A stretch of 16,130 nt of DNA, from NCBI GenBank assembly GCA_900317015.1, contig ONFH01000187.1:1-16130 (forward strand), given 5' to 3'. Made by a program: the position numbers and the translations under genes. Below the pieces are notes generated by a model that saw nothing but the letters and a program-made list of their open reading frames with translations, was not told where the DNA came from and did no database searches. Shown here piece after piece: positions 1-8,058 of the stretch (positions are counted from its first letter, which is position 1; every line of letters starts with the position of its first letter). The stretch is from an uncultured Erysipelotrichaceae bacterium (GTDB taxonomy: Bacteria; Bacillota_I; Bacilli_A; Erysipelotrichales; Coprobacillaceae).

Positions 1-35
1 ACAACTCTTGATAGGACGATTCCATCAAATGCCAT
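1..35 (-). CDS. rqcH: RqcH/FbpA (NFACT) family protein, N-terminal fragment
   Basis: Reading the minus strand from position 35 gives an open frame starting MAFDGIVLSRV that runs off the left edge, so only about 11 codons are visible. The 'M-x-x-D-G' opening is characteristic of NFACT-N proteins (RqcH, formerly FbpA/YloA), which bind stalled 50S-peptidyl-tRNA complexes and direct alanine tailing in ribosome quality control. A ribosome site GAGGTGA lies at 47-41 (minus strand), about 6 nt before this ATG; an in-frame ATG at 41 overlaps that site and is a poorer start. rqcH/yloA is a known neighbour of gmk in Firmicutes, which supports the call. The identification rests on a very short peptide plus context. 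Confidence 0.55.
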   Translation of the reverse strand, partial: MAFDGIVLSRV

Positions 36-53
36 ATTCATCACCTCGGCGAT

Positions 54-83
54 AGTATAACATAAAGCTTCACGAAGTGAAAA
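54..83 (-). promoter_or_regulatory. Putative promoter for the divergent rqcH-like gene
   Basis: On the minus strand, TATACT (59-54) matches the -10 consensus at 5 of 6 bases. TTTTCA (83-78) is a weak -35 at 18-bp spacing. The -10 lies about 19 bp before the start codon at 35. A small hairpin (TTCAC-gaa-GTGAA, 69-81) lies in the spacer/-35 area; its significance is unknown. Confidence 0.5.
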
Positions 84-113
84 CAAACGTTATTTGAAAA
101 TAGGGGAAAGATA

Positions 114-142
114 TTGACAGGGAAATATTAAGATTATAAGAT
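114..142 (+). promoter_or_regulatory. Sigma-A-type promoter of gmk
   Basis: A perfect TTGACA (114-119) is followed after 17 bp by TAAGAT (137-142), a 4-of-6 match to TATAAT. The overlapping TATAAG at 135-140 could also serve. The predicted start of transcription near 149 leaves a leader of about 24 nt containing the ribosome site AGAGGAG (156-162). Confidence 0.65.
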
Positions 143-172
143 ATTTGTAAACAAAAGAGGAGATTACGCACT

Positions 173-745
173 ATGGCAAAAGGATTATTGATCATTCTTT
201 CTGGCCCATCAGGAGTCGGTAAAGGAACGGTCCGTGCAAAATTATTCGAAGATGAAAGTCTCAATTTAGCATATTCGATCTCCATGACGACAAGAGAAGC
301 ACGTCCAGGAGAAGTGAATGGCAGAGATTATTTCTTTGTCGACCGTGAGACGTTCGAAAAGAAAGTGGCAGAAGGTGGCCTTCTTGAACATGCGGAATTT
401 GTCGGGAACTATTATGGAACGCCAAAGGACCATGTCGAAGAGCTATTAAATGCCGGTAAGAATGTATTATTAGAGATTGAAGTGCAGGGGGCTTTACAGG
501 TCATGGCAAAGTGCCCACATGCCTTAACGATTTTCTTAGTTCCCCCATCAATGGAAGAATTAGAAAGACGTATTCGTGGACGTCGTACCGAATCTGAAGA
601 GATCGTGCGTCAAAGACTGGCAAAAGCAGAACGTGAGATCAAGACGAAAGATAACTATAAACATGTTGTTGTAAATAATACCGTCGATCAGGCTGCAACA
701 GACATCGCCGCTATTATCAAAACACAGTTACAAGCAGCTCAATAA
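173..745 (+). CDS. gmk: Guanylate kinase
   Basis: This cytosolic enzyme converts GMP (and dGMP) plus ATP to GDP plus ADP, a step in guanine nucleotide synthesis and recycling. At 190 aa it is close to the usual bacterial length of about 205. The P-loop GPSGVGKGT spans residues 11-19. The GMP-binding segment follows at about 37-53 (S37, R41, R44 and Y53 in a TTREARPGE..GRDYFF context), with the LID segment RRIRGRRTE around 131-139. The ATG at 173 sits 10 nt after AGAGGAG, downstream of a TTGACA promoter. In Bacillus the next genes are rpoZ and coaBC; here a terminator overlaps the stop codon and priA follows after 61 bp. All key motifs look intact. Confidence 0.97.
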   Translation: MAKGLLIILSGPSGVGKGTVRAKLFEDESLNLAYSISMTTREARPGEVNGRDYFFVDRETFEKKVAEGGLLEHAEFVGNYYGTPKDHVEELLNAGKNVLLEIEVQGALQVMAKCPHALTIFLVPPSMEELERRIRGRRTESEEIVRQRLAKAEREIKTKDNYKHVVVNNTVDQAATDIAAIIKTQLQAAQ

Positions 746-757
746 GGCTGCTTTTTC
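732..757 (+). terminator. Rho-independent terminator overlapping the gmk stop
   Basis: A 7-bp stem AAGCAGC (732-738) / GCTGCTT (747-753) encloses an 8-nt loop and runs into TTTTT (752-756). The TAA stop of gmk (743-745) lies inside the loop. A second T-run (761-767) follows. Confidence 0.75.
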
Positions 758-781
758 ATTTCTTTTTAGATGTGATAAAAT
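753..781 (+). promoter_or_regulatory. Putative promoter of the priA-thiN operon
   Basis: TTTTCA (753-758, 4 of 6 matches) is separated by 17 bp from TAAAAT (776-781, 5 of 6). It lies just after the gmk terminator and before the priA ribosome site AAGGTGA (796-802). The -35 overlaps the T-tract of the terminator. No better promoter was seen in this gap. Confidence 0.5.
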
Positions 782-806
782 AAAAGTACGAAAGCAAGGT
801 GAAGTC

Positions 807-2996
807 ATGTATCTCGTTGATGTCTTAATTGAATATAGTACCGATGCCTTAGATCGTCCCTTTACTTATTATAGTGAAGAAGCCATCACAAGCGGTGTGC
901 GTGTCCGGGTGAACTTTCGTGGCCGTATGCTGATGGGCTATGTCTTAAATGTCGTGGAAACAAAACAAACAAGAGCAGAGTATCAAAACGCTCATGGCTT
1001 TATGATCAAGAAGATCTCACAAGTTGTGGATCAGGAGCCTTTATTAAATGATGAGCTGTTAGAGTTAGCATATAAGCTAGCGGATATGACGATCTCACCA
1101 CTCATGAGCTGTTTAACGACGATGCTGCCACCTAGCTTAAAACCTAACTCATCAAAGAAGACCGGCATCATTCATTTAAAAGCGATCCGTGTCATTAAAA
1201 AAGGCGAAGCGAAGACGCCTAAGCAGAACGCTCTGCTTGAAGAGCTCTTAAAAGAGGGCACACACTACGCTAAGGATTATTCGAGAGCGATGTTAGCCTC
1301 ATTAGAAAAGCAGGGACTCATCGAGATCTATGATCAGGAAGTCCGTCGTGATCCTTATGTTGGTGATCTTAAAGTTCCTAAAAAGACGATCACTTTAACA
1401 ACGGAGCAACAAGCCGTTGTCGATGGCATCCTTGCTTCTAATAAGCAGGTATCACTCATTCATGGCGTGACTGGCTCCGGCAAGACGGAAGTCTATATTG
1501 CCTTAACAAGAAAGATGTTAGAAGCCCATAAAGGTGTCATTATGTTAGTGCCAGAGATCGCCTTAACGCCAATGATGGTGGCTATCTTCAAACAGCGCTT
1601 TGGTGATCAGGTCGCCATTTTGCATTCAAGACTATCGAGTGGGGAACGTTATGATGAATACCGTCGTATTAAAAATCATGAAGTGTCGATCGTCGTGGGA
1701 GCCCGTTCGGCCATCTTTGCCCCATTAGATCAACTCGGTCTGATCATTATGGATGAGGAGCATGATTCTTCCTATAAACAGGAATCCACCCCAAGATATG
1801 TCACCTTGACGATTGCCAAAATGCGTGCCAAATATCATCATGCTAAGATCGTTCTCGGCAGTGCGACCCCAAGTGTTGAAAGCTATGCTCGTTGTGAACG
1901 TGGCTTCTATGATCTCTATCAATTACCCCATCGCATTAATAAACGTCCACTGCCACCAGTGACGATCGTCAATATGGAAGAAGAGACAAGAGCCCATAAT
2001 TATTCTTTAATGTCCCGTTTAATGAAACAGAAATTAACAGAGACGTTAGAAAAAGGGGAACAGGCCATCATCTTATTAAACAAGCGTGGCTATGCCTCCT
2101 TTGTCAAATGTCAGGACTGTAATGAGATCGTTAAGTGTCCCCATTGTGATGTCACGCTGACATATCATAAAGTGGATGATACATTACGCTGTCATTATTG
2201 TGATTATCGCATTCCGATGATCCAGCGCTGTCCACATTGTGGCTCCTATAATATCAAGCGCATCGGCTATGGCACCGAATCGATTGAAGAGGAGATCAGC
2301 CATACGATCCCTAAAGCCAGAGTCATTCGTTATGACTATGATACGACCCATCGTAAAAATGAACATACGAAATTACTCAATGCCTTTGAAAACCAGGAAG
2401 GTAATATTCTATTGGGAACCCAGATGATCGCCAAGGGTCTCGACTTTGAGAATGTGACATTCGTTGGTGTCTTAATGGCCGACTTGACCTTGACGATTCC
2501 TGACTATCGTTCAAGTGAACGTACCTTTGAACTCTTAGCCCAGGTGGCAGGACGCAGCGGCCGTGGGGCGAAGGAAGGCTCCGTCATCATTCAGACGTTC
2601 AACCCTGATCATTATGCCATCACCTGTGCCGCTAACCATGACTATTTAGGCTTTTACGAACAGGAGATGCGCTATCGTCGTGAAGCTGACTATCCACCAT
2701 ACTGTCATTTAGTGGCCATCATCGTGATGGGGGAAAATGAAGGAGAGACGAAGCGCTCTGCCGACGATCTCAAAATGTCACTAGAAGGCTTACGCGCTGG
2801 TTTACGTATTCTCGGACCAAGTGAAGCGTCGATCTATCGTATGAAAGATGTCTATCGTATGCGATTGCTAGTGAAATATCGTCAAAATGGTCCGATCCTT
2901 CACCAGTTGTTAGTTCATAAGGTGCAGGAATATAATGTCAAAAGAAAAGCGAAAGTGAGAGTGGTATGCGACTATCATCCGTATACCCAGTTATAA
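807..2996 (+). CDS. priA: Primosomal protein N' (replication restart helicase PriA)
   Basis: PriA recognises collapsed replication forks and D-loops and, as a 3'-5' superfamily 2 helicase, reloads the replisome. The protein has 729 aa, within the family range. An N-terminal DNA-binding region (about 1-190) precedes the helicase core. Walker A is GVTGSGKTE at 220-228 and the DEEH box is 316-319. Eight zinc-binding cysteines are present (435, 438, 444, 447, 462, 465, 475, 478), in the paired CxxC pattern typical of PriA. Motif VI, QVAGRSGRG, starts at 579. The ATG at 807 follows AAGGTGA by about 5 nt. It is probably the first gene of the operon that ends with thiN, and rsmB starts only 3 nt after its stop, where Bacillus has def and fmt. 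Confidence 0.97.
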   Translation: MYLVDVLIEYSTDALDRPFTYYSEEAITSGVRVRVNFRGRMLMGYVLNVVETKQTRAEYQNAHGFMIKKISQVVDQEPLLNDELLELAYKLADMTISPLMSCLTTMLPPSLKPNSSKKTGIIHLKAIRVIKKGEAKTPKQNALLEELLKEGTHYAKDYSRAMLASLEKQGLIEIYDQEVRRDPYVGDLKVPKKTITLTTEQQAVVDGILASNKQVSLIHGVTGSGKTEVYIALTRKMLEAHKGVIMLVPEIALTPMMVAIFKQRFGDQVAILHSRLSSGERYDEYRRIKNHEVSIVVGARSAIFAPLDQLGLIIMDEEHDSSYKQESTPRYVTLTIAKMRAKYHHAKIVLGSATPSVESYARCERGFYDLYQLPHRINKRPLPPVTIVNMEEETRAHNYSLMSRLMKQKLTETLEKGEQAIILLNKRGYASFVKCQDCNEIVKCPHCDVTLTYHKVDDTLRCHYCDYRIPMIQRCPHCGSYNIKRIGYGTESIEEEISHTIPKARVIRYDYDTTHRKNEHTKLLNAFENQEGNILLGTQMIAKGLDFENVTFVGVLMADLTLTIPDYRSSERTFELLAQVAGRSGRGAKEGSVIIQTFNPDHYAITCAANHDYLGFYEQEMRYRREADYPPYCHLVAIIVMGENEGETKRSADDLKMSLEGLRAGLRILGPSEASIYRMKDVYRMRLLVKYRQNGPILHQLLVHKVQEYNVKRKAKVRVVCDYHPYTQL

Positions 2997-2999
2997 GAT

Positions 3000-4247
3000 A
3001 TGGAAAGAGAACTTGCCTTAGAGATCCTGATCGCCTATGAAAGGGATCATACTTATTTAAATATTGCCTTAAATCATGCATTAGAACATCGTGACGTGAA
3101 AAGCGACTTAGTTACTGCTTTAGTGTATGGAACGATCCAGTATCGCTTACGTTTAGAATATGAGCTTGAACCTCAGATCACAGGAAGACGTGTCAAGGTG
3201 TTTGAACGTATGCTTCTATTCATGAGCGTGTATGAACATCTCTATATGTCGATGCCTGATTATGCCATCGTCGATTCCAGCGTGGAATTAGCCAAAAAGA
3301 AGAAGGGGAAGCGGACGTCCCAGTTTATCAATGGTGTCTTACGTACGACGTTCCAGAATCCTCGCAGCCTAGATGGCTTAGAAGAAGTCGAAGCCTTAAG
3401 CATCAGTGAAAGTCATCCTTTATGGATGGTGAAGATGTTTGTCGCCCAGTATGGCTTAGAAGAAACAAAGAAGATCTTAAAAGCCAATAATGAAGTCCCT
3501 TATAAGACTGCTCGTATCAATACGTTAAAAACAAGTCGTGAGGCATTTATCGAAACCCATCCTGATTTTGTGGCTTCATCCAATAGTCCTTATGCATTGT
3601 TTTATAAAGGCGGCAATATCGCTCATACGAAAGCCTATCAGGAAGGACTTCTAACGATCCAGGATGAATCCTCACAGCTAGCTGCGGCTTTGCTTGATCC
3701 CAAACCTGGCGAGACTGTCTTAGATATGTGTGCCGCTCCTGGTTCTAAGACAACAGAGTTAGCCATGCTTATGAATAATCAGGGATCGATTGATGCCTTT
3801 GATCTTTACGAACATAAGATCAAGCTCATTAATGATAATGCGAAAAGACTTGGCGTTGACATCATCCAGGCAAAAGCCGGGGATGCGACAGATCTTACGA
3901 CCTTTGGTGAAAAGCACTATGACAAGATCCTTCTAGATGGTCCATGTACCGGTCTAGGCGTGCTTTCAAGAAAGCCAGAAATTCGTTATCATGAGGCCTC
4001 AATTATGGATGAAATCATCCCAATTCAGAAAAAATTGTTGGAAAATGCCTATAAGTTGTGTAAAATGGGTGGTAATATTGTGTATAGTACGTGTACAATA
4101 AATAAGAAAGAAAATGAAAAACAAATAGCTGCATTTATAAAAGCCCATGAAGACGTGACGATCGTCAAGGAACGAACGATCCTTCCTTATGAGATCCATA
4201 GTGATGGCTTTTACATGTGCCTATTGAAAAAGGAGTCGCAAGCATAA
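3000..4247 (+). CDS. rsmB: 16S rRNA m5C967 methyltransferase RsmB
   Basis: RsmB uses SAM to methylate C5 of C967 (E. coli numbering) in 16S rRNA. The 415-aa protein has a NusB-like N-terminal RNA-binding domain (about 1-130) and a Rossmann methyltransferase domain with the SAM motif LDMCAAPGSKTT. Both family cysteines are present: C316 in DGPCTGLG, which helps release the product, and C365 in YSTCTI, the nucleophile. The ATG at 3000 lies 3 nt after the priA stop, and no convincing ribosome site precedes it, so translation probably depends on coupling with priA. The opening MERELALEILIAYER aligns with the usual family N-terminus, so a later start is unlikely. A stretch at about 4003-4142, around the C365 motif, uses codons unlike the rest of the gene. 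Confidence 0.95.
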   Translation: MERELALEILIAYERDHTYLNIALNHALEHRDVKSDLVTALVYGTIQYRLRLEYELEPQITGRRVKVFERMLLFMSVYEHLYMSMPDYAIVDSSVELAKKKKGKRTSQFINGVLRTTFQNPRSLDGLEEVEALSISESHPLWMVKMFVAQYGLEETKKILKANNEVPYKTARINTLKTSREAFIETHPDFVASSNSPYALFYKGGNIAHTKAYQEGLLTIQDESSQLAAALLDPKPGETVLDMCAAPGSKTTELAMLMNNQGSIDAFDLYEHKIKLINDNAKRLGVDIIQAKAGDATDLTTFGEKHYDKILLDGPCTGLGVLSRKPEIRYHEASIMDEIIPIQKKLLENAYKLCKMGGNIVYSTCTINKKENEKQIAAFIKAHEDVTIVKERTILPYEIHSDGFYMCLLKKESQA

Positions 4248-4248
4248 T

Positions 4249-5277
4249 ATGAATTCAATCTACGCAATGACAAATAAGCAGATGCAGGATGCCTTTTTAG
4301 AGATGGGAGAAAAGAAATATCGCGCCAATCAGGTCTTTGAATGGATCTATACGAAAAACGTCTATGACTTCCATCAGATGACGAACTTATCGAAGGACCT
4401 GCAGAAGAAGCTGTCAGAAACATTTTCTAGCGAACTCTTAACCATTAAAGAAAAGCAGGTTTCTAAAGATGGGACGATCAAATATTTATTTGAATTACCC
4501 GCTGGAGGTCTGATTGAAACCGTTTTGATGATCCATCCTTATGGTACATCACTTTGTGTGACTAGCCAGTTAGGCTGTAATATGGGCTGTGCCTTCTGTG
4601 CTTCAGGATTATTAAAAAAACAGCGTAACCTAACCAGTGCTGAAATGGTCATGCAGATCTTAAGTGTGCAACAGGATACAGGGCAGCGCATCTCACATGT
4701 TGTGGTGATGGGAACTGGGGAACCCTTTGATAACTATGATGAAGTATTAAACTTCATCTATACGATCAATGAACCCAAAGGCTTAGCCATTGGAGCTCGT
4801 CATATGACCGTCTCAACGTGTGGCATCGTGCCAAGAATTTATGATTATGCCAAGGAAGGCTTACAGGTCAACTTAGCCATTTCTTTACATGCCCCTAATG
4901 ATGAGATCAGAAATGAACTGATGCCCATCAATAAGACCTATAATATGGACATGTTAAGACAGGCCATCAAAGACTATATCGATCAGACGAATCGTCGTGT
5001 GACATTAGAATATATCTTATTAAAAGATGTCAACGATGATGTCAAATATGCTCGTCAGTTAGCCCATTACTTAAGAGGGCTCAATGTCTATGTCAATCTG
5101 ATCCCTTATAATGCGGTCAATGAAAAAGGGTATGCCAAATCAAGTGACGAAACGATCCAGGCTTTTAAAGATGAACTGCTTCGTTTACGCATCAATTGTA
5201 CATTAAGAAAGGAACATGGCAGTGATATTGACGGCGCCTGCGGTCAGTTAAGAGCAAAACAAGAAAGGAGGCCATGA
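4249..5277 (+). CDS. rlmN: Dual-specificity 23S rRNA/tRNA m2A methyltransferase RlmN
   Basis: RlmN is a radical-SAM enzyme that makes 2-methyladenosine at A2503 of 23S rRNA and A37 of some tRNAs, using a methyl-cysteine intermediate. The 342-aa protein carries the [4Fe-4S] ligands C110, C114 and C117 (CxxxCxxC). The two working cysteines are also there: C103, seven residues before the cluster motif as in E. coli C118, and C331 in DGACGQL, matching E. coli C355. The absence of Cfr-type resistance cannot be proved from sequence, but the overall pattern is ordinary RlmN. The ATG at 4249 lies 1 nt after the rsmB stop. Its ribosome site AAAAAGGAG (4227-4235) is inside the end of rsmB with a rather long 13-nt spacing. 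Confidence 0.96.
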   Translation: MNSIYAMTNKQMQDAFLEMGEKKYRANQVFEWIYTKNVYDFHQMTNLSKDLQKKLSETFSSELLTIKEKQVSKDGTIKYLFELPAGGLIETVLMIHPYGTSLCVTSQLGCNMGCAFCASGLLKKQRNLTSAEMVMQILSVQQDTGQRISHVVVMGTGEPFDNYDEVLNFIYTINEPKGLAIGARHMTVSTCGIVPRIYDYAKEGLQVNLAISLHAPNDEIRNELMPINKTYNMDMLRQAIKDYIDQTNRRVTLEYILLKDVNDDVKYARQLAHYLRGLNVYVNLIPYNAVNEKGYAKSSDETIQAFKDELLRLRINCTLRKEHGSDIDGACGQLRAKQERRP

Positions 5278-5279
5278 TC

Positions 5280-6014
5280 ATGAACATTTCGTTCGCGACG
5301 GATGTCGGAAAAATACGTGAAAACAATCAAGATTATGTCGCTTATAAAAAAATTCATGATGATGAGCTCTTCTTAGTCTTAGCCGACGGCATGGGCGGTC
5401 ATAAAGCTGGGGAAGTGGCTTCACAGATGACAGTCAATTATCTCATTGATCATTGTGAAGAACACGAAGAGCTTGAAACAAGCAATGACGTCAAGATCTG
5501 GCTCAATAATATGATCCATGACGTCAATCAAGAAGTGTATGAAAAAAGTTCAAAAGATGAAGCCTTAGAAGGCATGGGCACGACGGTCGTCATTGCCTAT
5601 GTCACTAAAGGTCATCTCTTTATCTCTCATGTGGGAGATTCAAGAGCTTATCTTTTCAAGGATCATGAACTCAAGCAGCTGACCGTTGATGATACATTAG
5701 TCAACGCTTTATTAAAGAATGGCTATATCACCAGTGAACAGGCGAAAAATCATCCCCAAAAGAATGTCCTGATCCAGGCCATTGGGGTAACAGATCTCTT
5801 AAATGTCTCATTTTTAGATCTGCCTTGCGATTTTGATGATGTCTTACTCTGTTCGGATGGTCTCTTTAATTCCTTGACTGATGATCAAATTGCCAAGATC
5901 CTCGAAGAAGATCTCAGTGTCGAGAAAAAAGCTCAGAAGCTTGTCGATGAAGCCAATGTCTATGGCGGCTTCGATAATATTTCAGTTATTTTATTAGAAG
6001 GAGGCGAAGCGTAA
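5280..6014 (+). CDS. prpC: PP2C-family Ser/Thr protein phosphatase, partner of PrkC
   Basis: This Mn/Mg-dependent phosphatase removes phosphate from proteins modified by the adjacent kinase. The 244-aa protein shows the PP2C motifs in order: D18 in ENNQD, D36-G37 in ADGMGGH, GMGTT near 100, D120 in HVGDSRAY, D193 in CSDGLF, and D232-N233 in GGFDNIS. These are the usual metal-binding positions. I chose the ATG at 5280 because the strong ribosome site AAAGGAGG (5264-5271) lies 8 nt before it; the ATG at 5274, which would add two residues, is only 2 nt away from that site. The gene starts 2 nt after rlmN and overlaps prkC by 1 nt. The prpC-prkC pairing is conserved in Firmicutes. Confidence 0.95.
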   Translation: MNISFATDVGKIRENNQDYVAYKKIHDDELFLVLADGMGGHKAGEVASQMTVNYLIDHCEEHEELETSNDVKIWLNNMIHDVNQEVYEKSSKDEALEGMGTTVVIAYVTKGHLFISHVGDSRAYLFKDHELKQLTVDDTLVNALLKNGYITSEQAKNHPQKNVLIQAIGVTDLLNVSFLDLPCDFDDVLLCSDGLFNSLTDDQIAKILEEDLSVEKKAQKLVDEANVYGGFDNISVILLEGGEA

Positions 6015-8038
6015 TGAGTGAAGTCAATCGACTCCTTGCCGACCGATACTTATTAAAGTCATTGATCGGACAAGGTGGGATGGCGGATGTTTATCTAGCA
6101 GAAGACCAGGTCTTAGGGCGTAAAGTTGCGGTCAAGATTTTACGTTCTTCCTTGACTGGTGATCCGATCTATATCAAAAGATTCCATCGTGAAGCCAGTG
6201 CAGCCGCTGCCATCAATCACAAAAATATCGTCTCCATCTATGACGTCGGAGATGAAGATGATCTCTATTATATCGTCATGGAATATGTCAAAGGACAGAC
6301 CTTAAAGGATCTGATCCGTGTAAGAGGTGCTTTACATTATATTGAAGCCCTCGATATTATGAAGCAGGTGGTCTCCGCTGTTTCGACAGCGCACTCGATG
6401 GGCATCGTCCATCGTGACTTGAAGCCACAGAATATTCTGATCACCGATTCTGGGATCGTCAAGATCACGGACTTCGGGATCGCATCGATTCAGTCATTAT
6501 CTCAGGTGACACAGACGAATACGATCATGGGGTCATTACATTATTTGGCTCCAGAAATTGCTAAAGGCGAAAAGGCGACCCCACAGTCGGATATTTATGC
6601 CTTAGGGATCGTATTCTATGAATTATTACGTGGCGAAGTCCCATTCAATGGAGAATCTCCAGTCAATATTGCTTTAAAGCATATGCGTGATGAGATTCCA
6701 TCGGTCAGAGAATTCAATCCATCGATTCCGCAATCTGTCGAAAATATTATTATCAAGGCGACGGCTAAGAATCCAAATGATCGATTTGCCAGTGCCTTAG
6801 ATATGCTTAATGAATTAAATACATGCTTAGATCATCCCGATGTCCCTAAGTTATCGTTTGGGGCACCAGTCGATGAACCAACGATCGTCGCCGGTAACAC
6901 CGATTTCTTTACGAGAGATCGTGACGGCAATGAAACTGTCTCTGATCAGACGATCGTCGAAGAACCGAGAGTGACTCGTGCAACGAAGCAGGAACGTGTT
7001 GTAAAGAAGAAAAAGAGAAGCAAGAAGCCTTTGATCATTCTTCTCGTCATCGCTTTAGCAGTCGTGCTGATCGTGGCTGGCATGAATGCTTTCTCGGGCG
7101 GCTCTAAAAAGACCTATACGATGCCAAATCTTGTTGGCATGACGAAGTCGCAGGCCAAGAGTGAATTATCGACGAATGATCTCACTGGTAAAGTCACATA
7201 TCGTACGGAATTAAGTAATACGTATGATGAAGGGAAGATTATTAAGACATCACCAGCATCCGGCAAGACGATGGCGAAGGATACTGCCATTACGATCACC
7301 GTTTCAAGTGGTAAGTGGATCATTATGAAAGACTATACGGGTGAGAAATATGATGATGCGAAGAGTGAACTTGAAGAATTAGGATTCACCGTTTCTCGTC
7401 GTTATAAGAGTGATGATGACTTTGCGACCGGTGAAGTCATTGGTCAGTCTGTCTCATCAGGTGAAAAGATCGATCCAAACGGTGATGATAAGTCCATTAC
7501 ATTGACGGTGTCAAAAGGGGTCTCGATTACCGTGCCATACTTATATGGCGACAGTATTTCTAGTGCCTCTAGTACGCTGAAGTCTTTAGGCTTCACTGTT
7601 AAAACGAGTGTCTTAAGTGCGCCAACAAGCAAATCAGAAGCGTCTAAGATCACATCAAGTAATGTCAATACCGTGATCAAGCAGTCGATTGCCCCTTATA
7701 CCGTTGTGACAAAGAAGGGCACATCGATCACGTTATACTATTATGATAAAGTTCCAGGGACAAGTAATACCGATGATAATACGGATGAAAAAGATGATGG
7801 AGAGAACACGAGCCAGTCAGATAGCGGCAAGTCTTCATCTAATTCTTCAACAAATGACAGCAGTACGAAGTCAAATTCGTCTTCATCTTCCACTGATTCA
7901 TCTTCATCATCTTCTACGAATAAGTCAGGAACAGATTCTAATGCAAATTCAAGTACGTCACAGGATTCGGGCAACAGTTCATCGAACGCATCTGACAGCT
8001 CAACATCAAGTGGCAGTACATCGACAACGACAAATTAA
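6014..8038 (+). CDS. prkC: PASTA-domain Ser/Thr protein kinase (PrkC/StkP type) with long Ser-rich tail
   Basis: This membrane kinase senses peptidoglycan fragments or lipid II through its external domains and phosphorylates division, wall and translation proteins. The 674-aa protein has a Hanks kinase domain (about 12-275): glycine loop GQGGMADV from 19, K41, catalytic HRDLKPQN at 133-140, and DFG at 153-155. A linker of about 60 residues leads to a basic patch, then one transmembrane helix at about 339-357, which gives cytoplasmic kinase and external PASTA repeats. Three PASTA units follow (about 368-435, 435-503, 504-579). Residues 580-674 are low complexity, with about 39 Ser in 95 residues plus many Thr, Asn and Asp. 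The ATG overlaps the prpC stop (taatg), with ribosome site GAAGGAGGC just upstream. Confidence 0.96.
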   Translation: MSEVNRLLADRYLLKSLIGQGGMADVYLAEDQVLGRKVAVKILRSSLTGDPIYIKRFHREASAAAAINHKNIVSIYDVGDEDDLYYIVMEYVKGQTLKDLIRVRGALHYIEALDIMKQVVSAVSTAHSMGIVHRDLKPQNILITDSGIVKITDFGIASIQSLSQVTQTNTIMGSLHYLAPEIAKGEKATPQSDIYALGIVFYELLRGEVPFNGESPVNIALKHMRDEIPSVREFNPSIPQSVENIIIKATAKNPNDRFASALDMLNELNTCLDHPDVPKLSFGAPVDEPTIVAGNTDFFTRDRDGNETVSDQTIVEEPRVTRATKQERVVKKKKRSKKPLIILLVIALAVVLIVAGMNAFSGGSKKTYTMPNLVGMTKSQAKSELSTNDLTGKVTYRTELSNTYDEGKIIKTSPASGKTMAKDTAITITVSSGKWIIMKDYTGEKYDDAKSELEELGFTVSRRYKSDDDFATGEVIGQSVSSGEKIDPNGDDKSITLTVSKGVSITVPYLYGDSISSASSTLKSLGFTVKTSVLSAPTSKSEASKITSSNVNTVIKQSIAPYTVVTKKGTSITLYYYDKVPGTSNTDDNTDEKDDGENTSQSDSGKSSSNSSTNDSSTKSNSSSSSTDSSSSSSTNKSGTDSNANSSTSQDSGNSSSNASDSSTSSGSTSTTTN

Positions 8039-8058
8039 GAAATATGTAAAGGAGAGCT

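Noticed and set aside
70..285. Minus-strand 71-codon frame spanning the gmk promoter and 5' end
   Set aside because: No ribosome site or recognisable protein; it is antisense to gmk and to a good promoter, and the divergent rqcH-like start explains this strand better.
7741..7974. Minus-strand acidic open frame opposite the prkC tail
   Set aside because: It is the antisense of repeated TCA/TCT serine codons, which read as Asp/Glu-rich; it lacks a ribosome site and family features.
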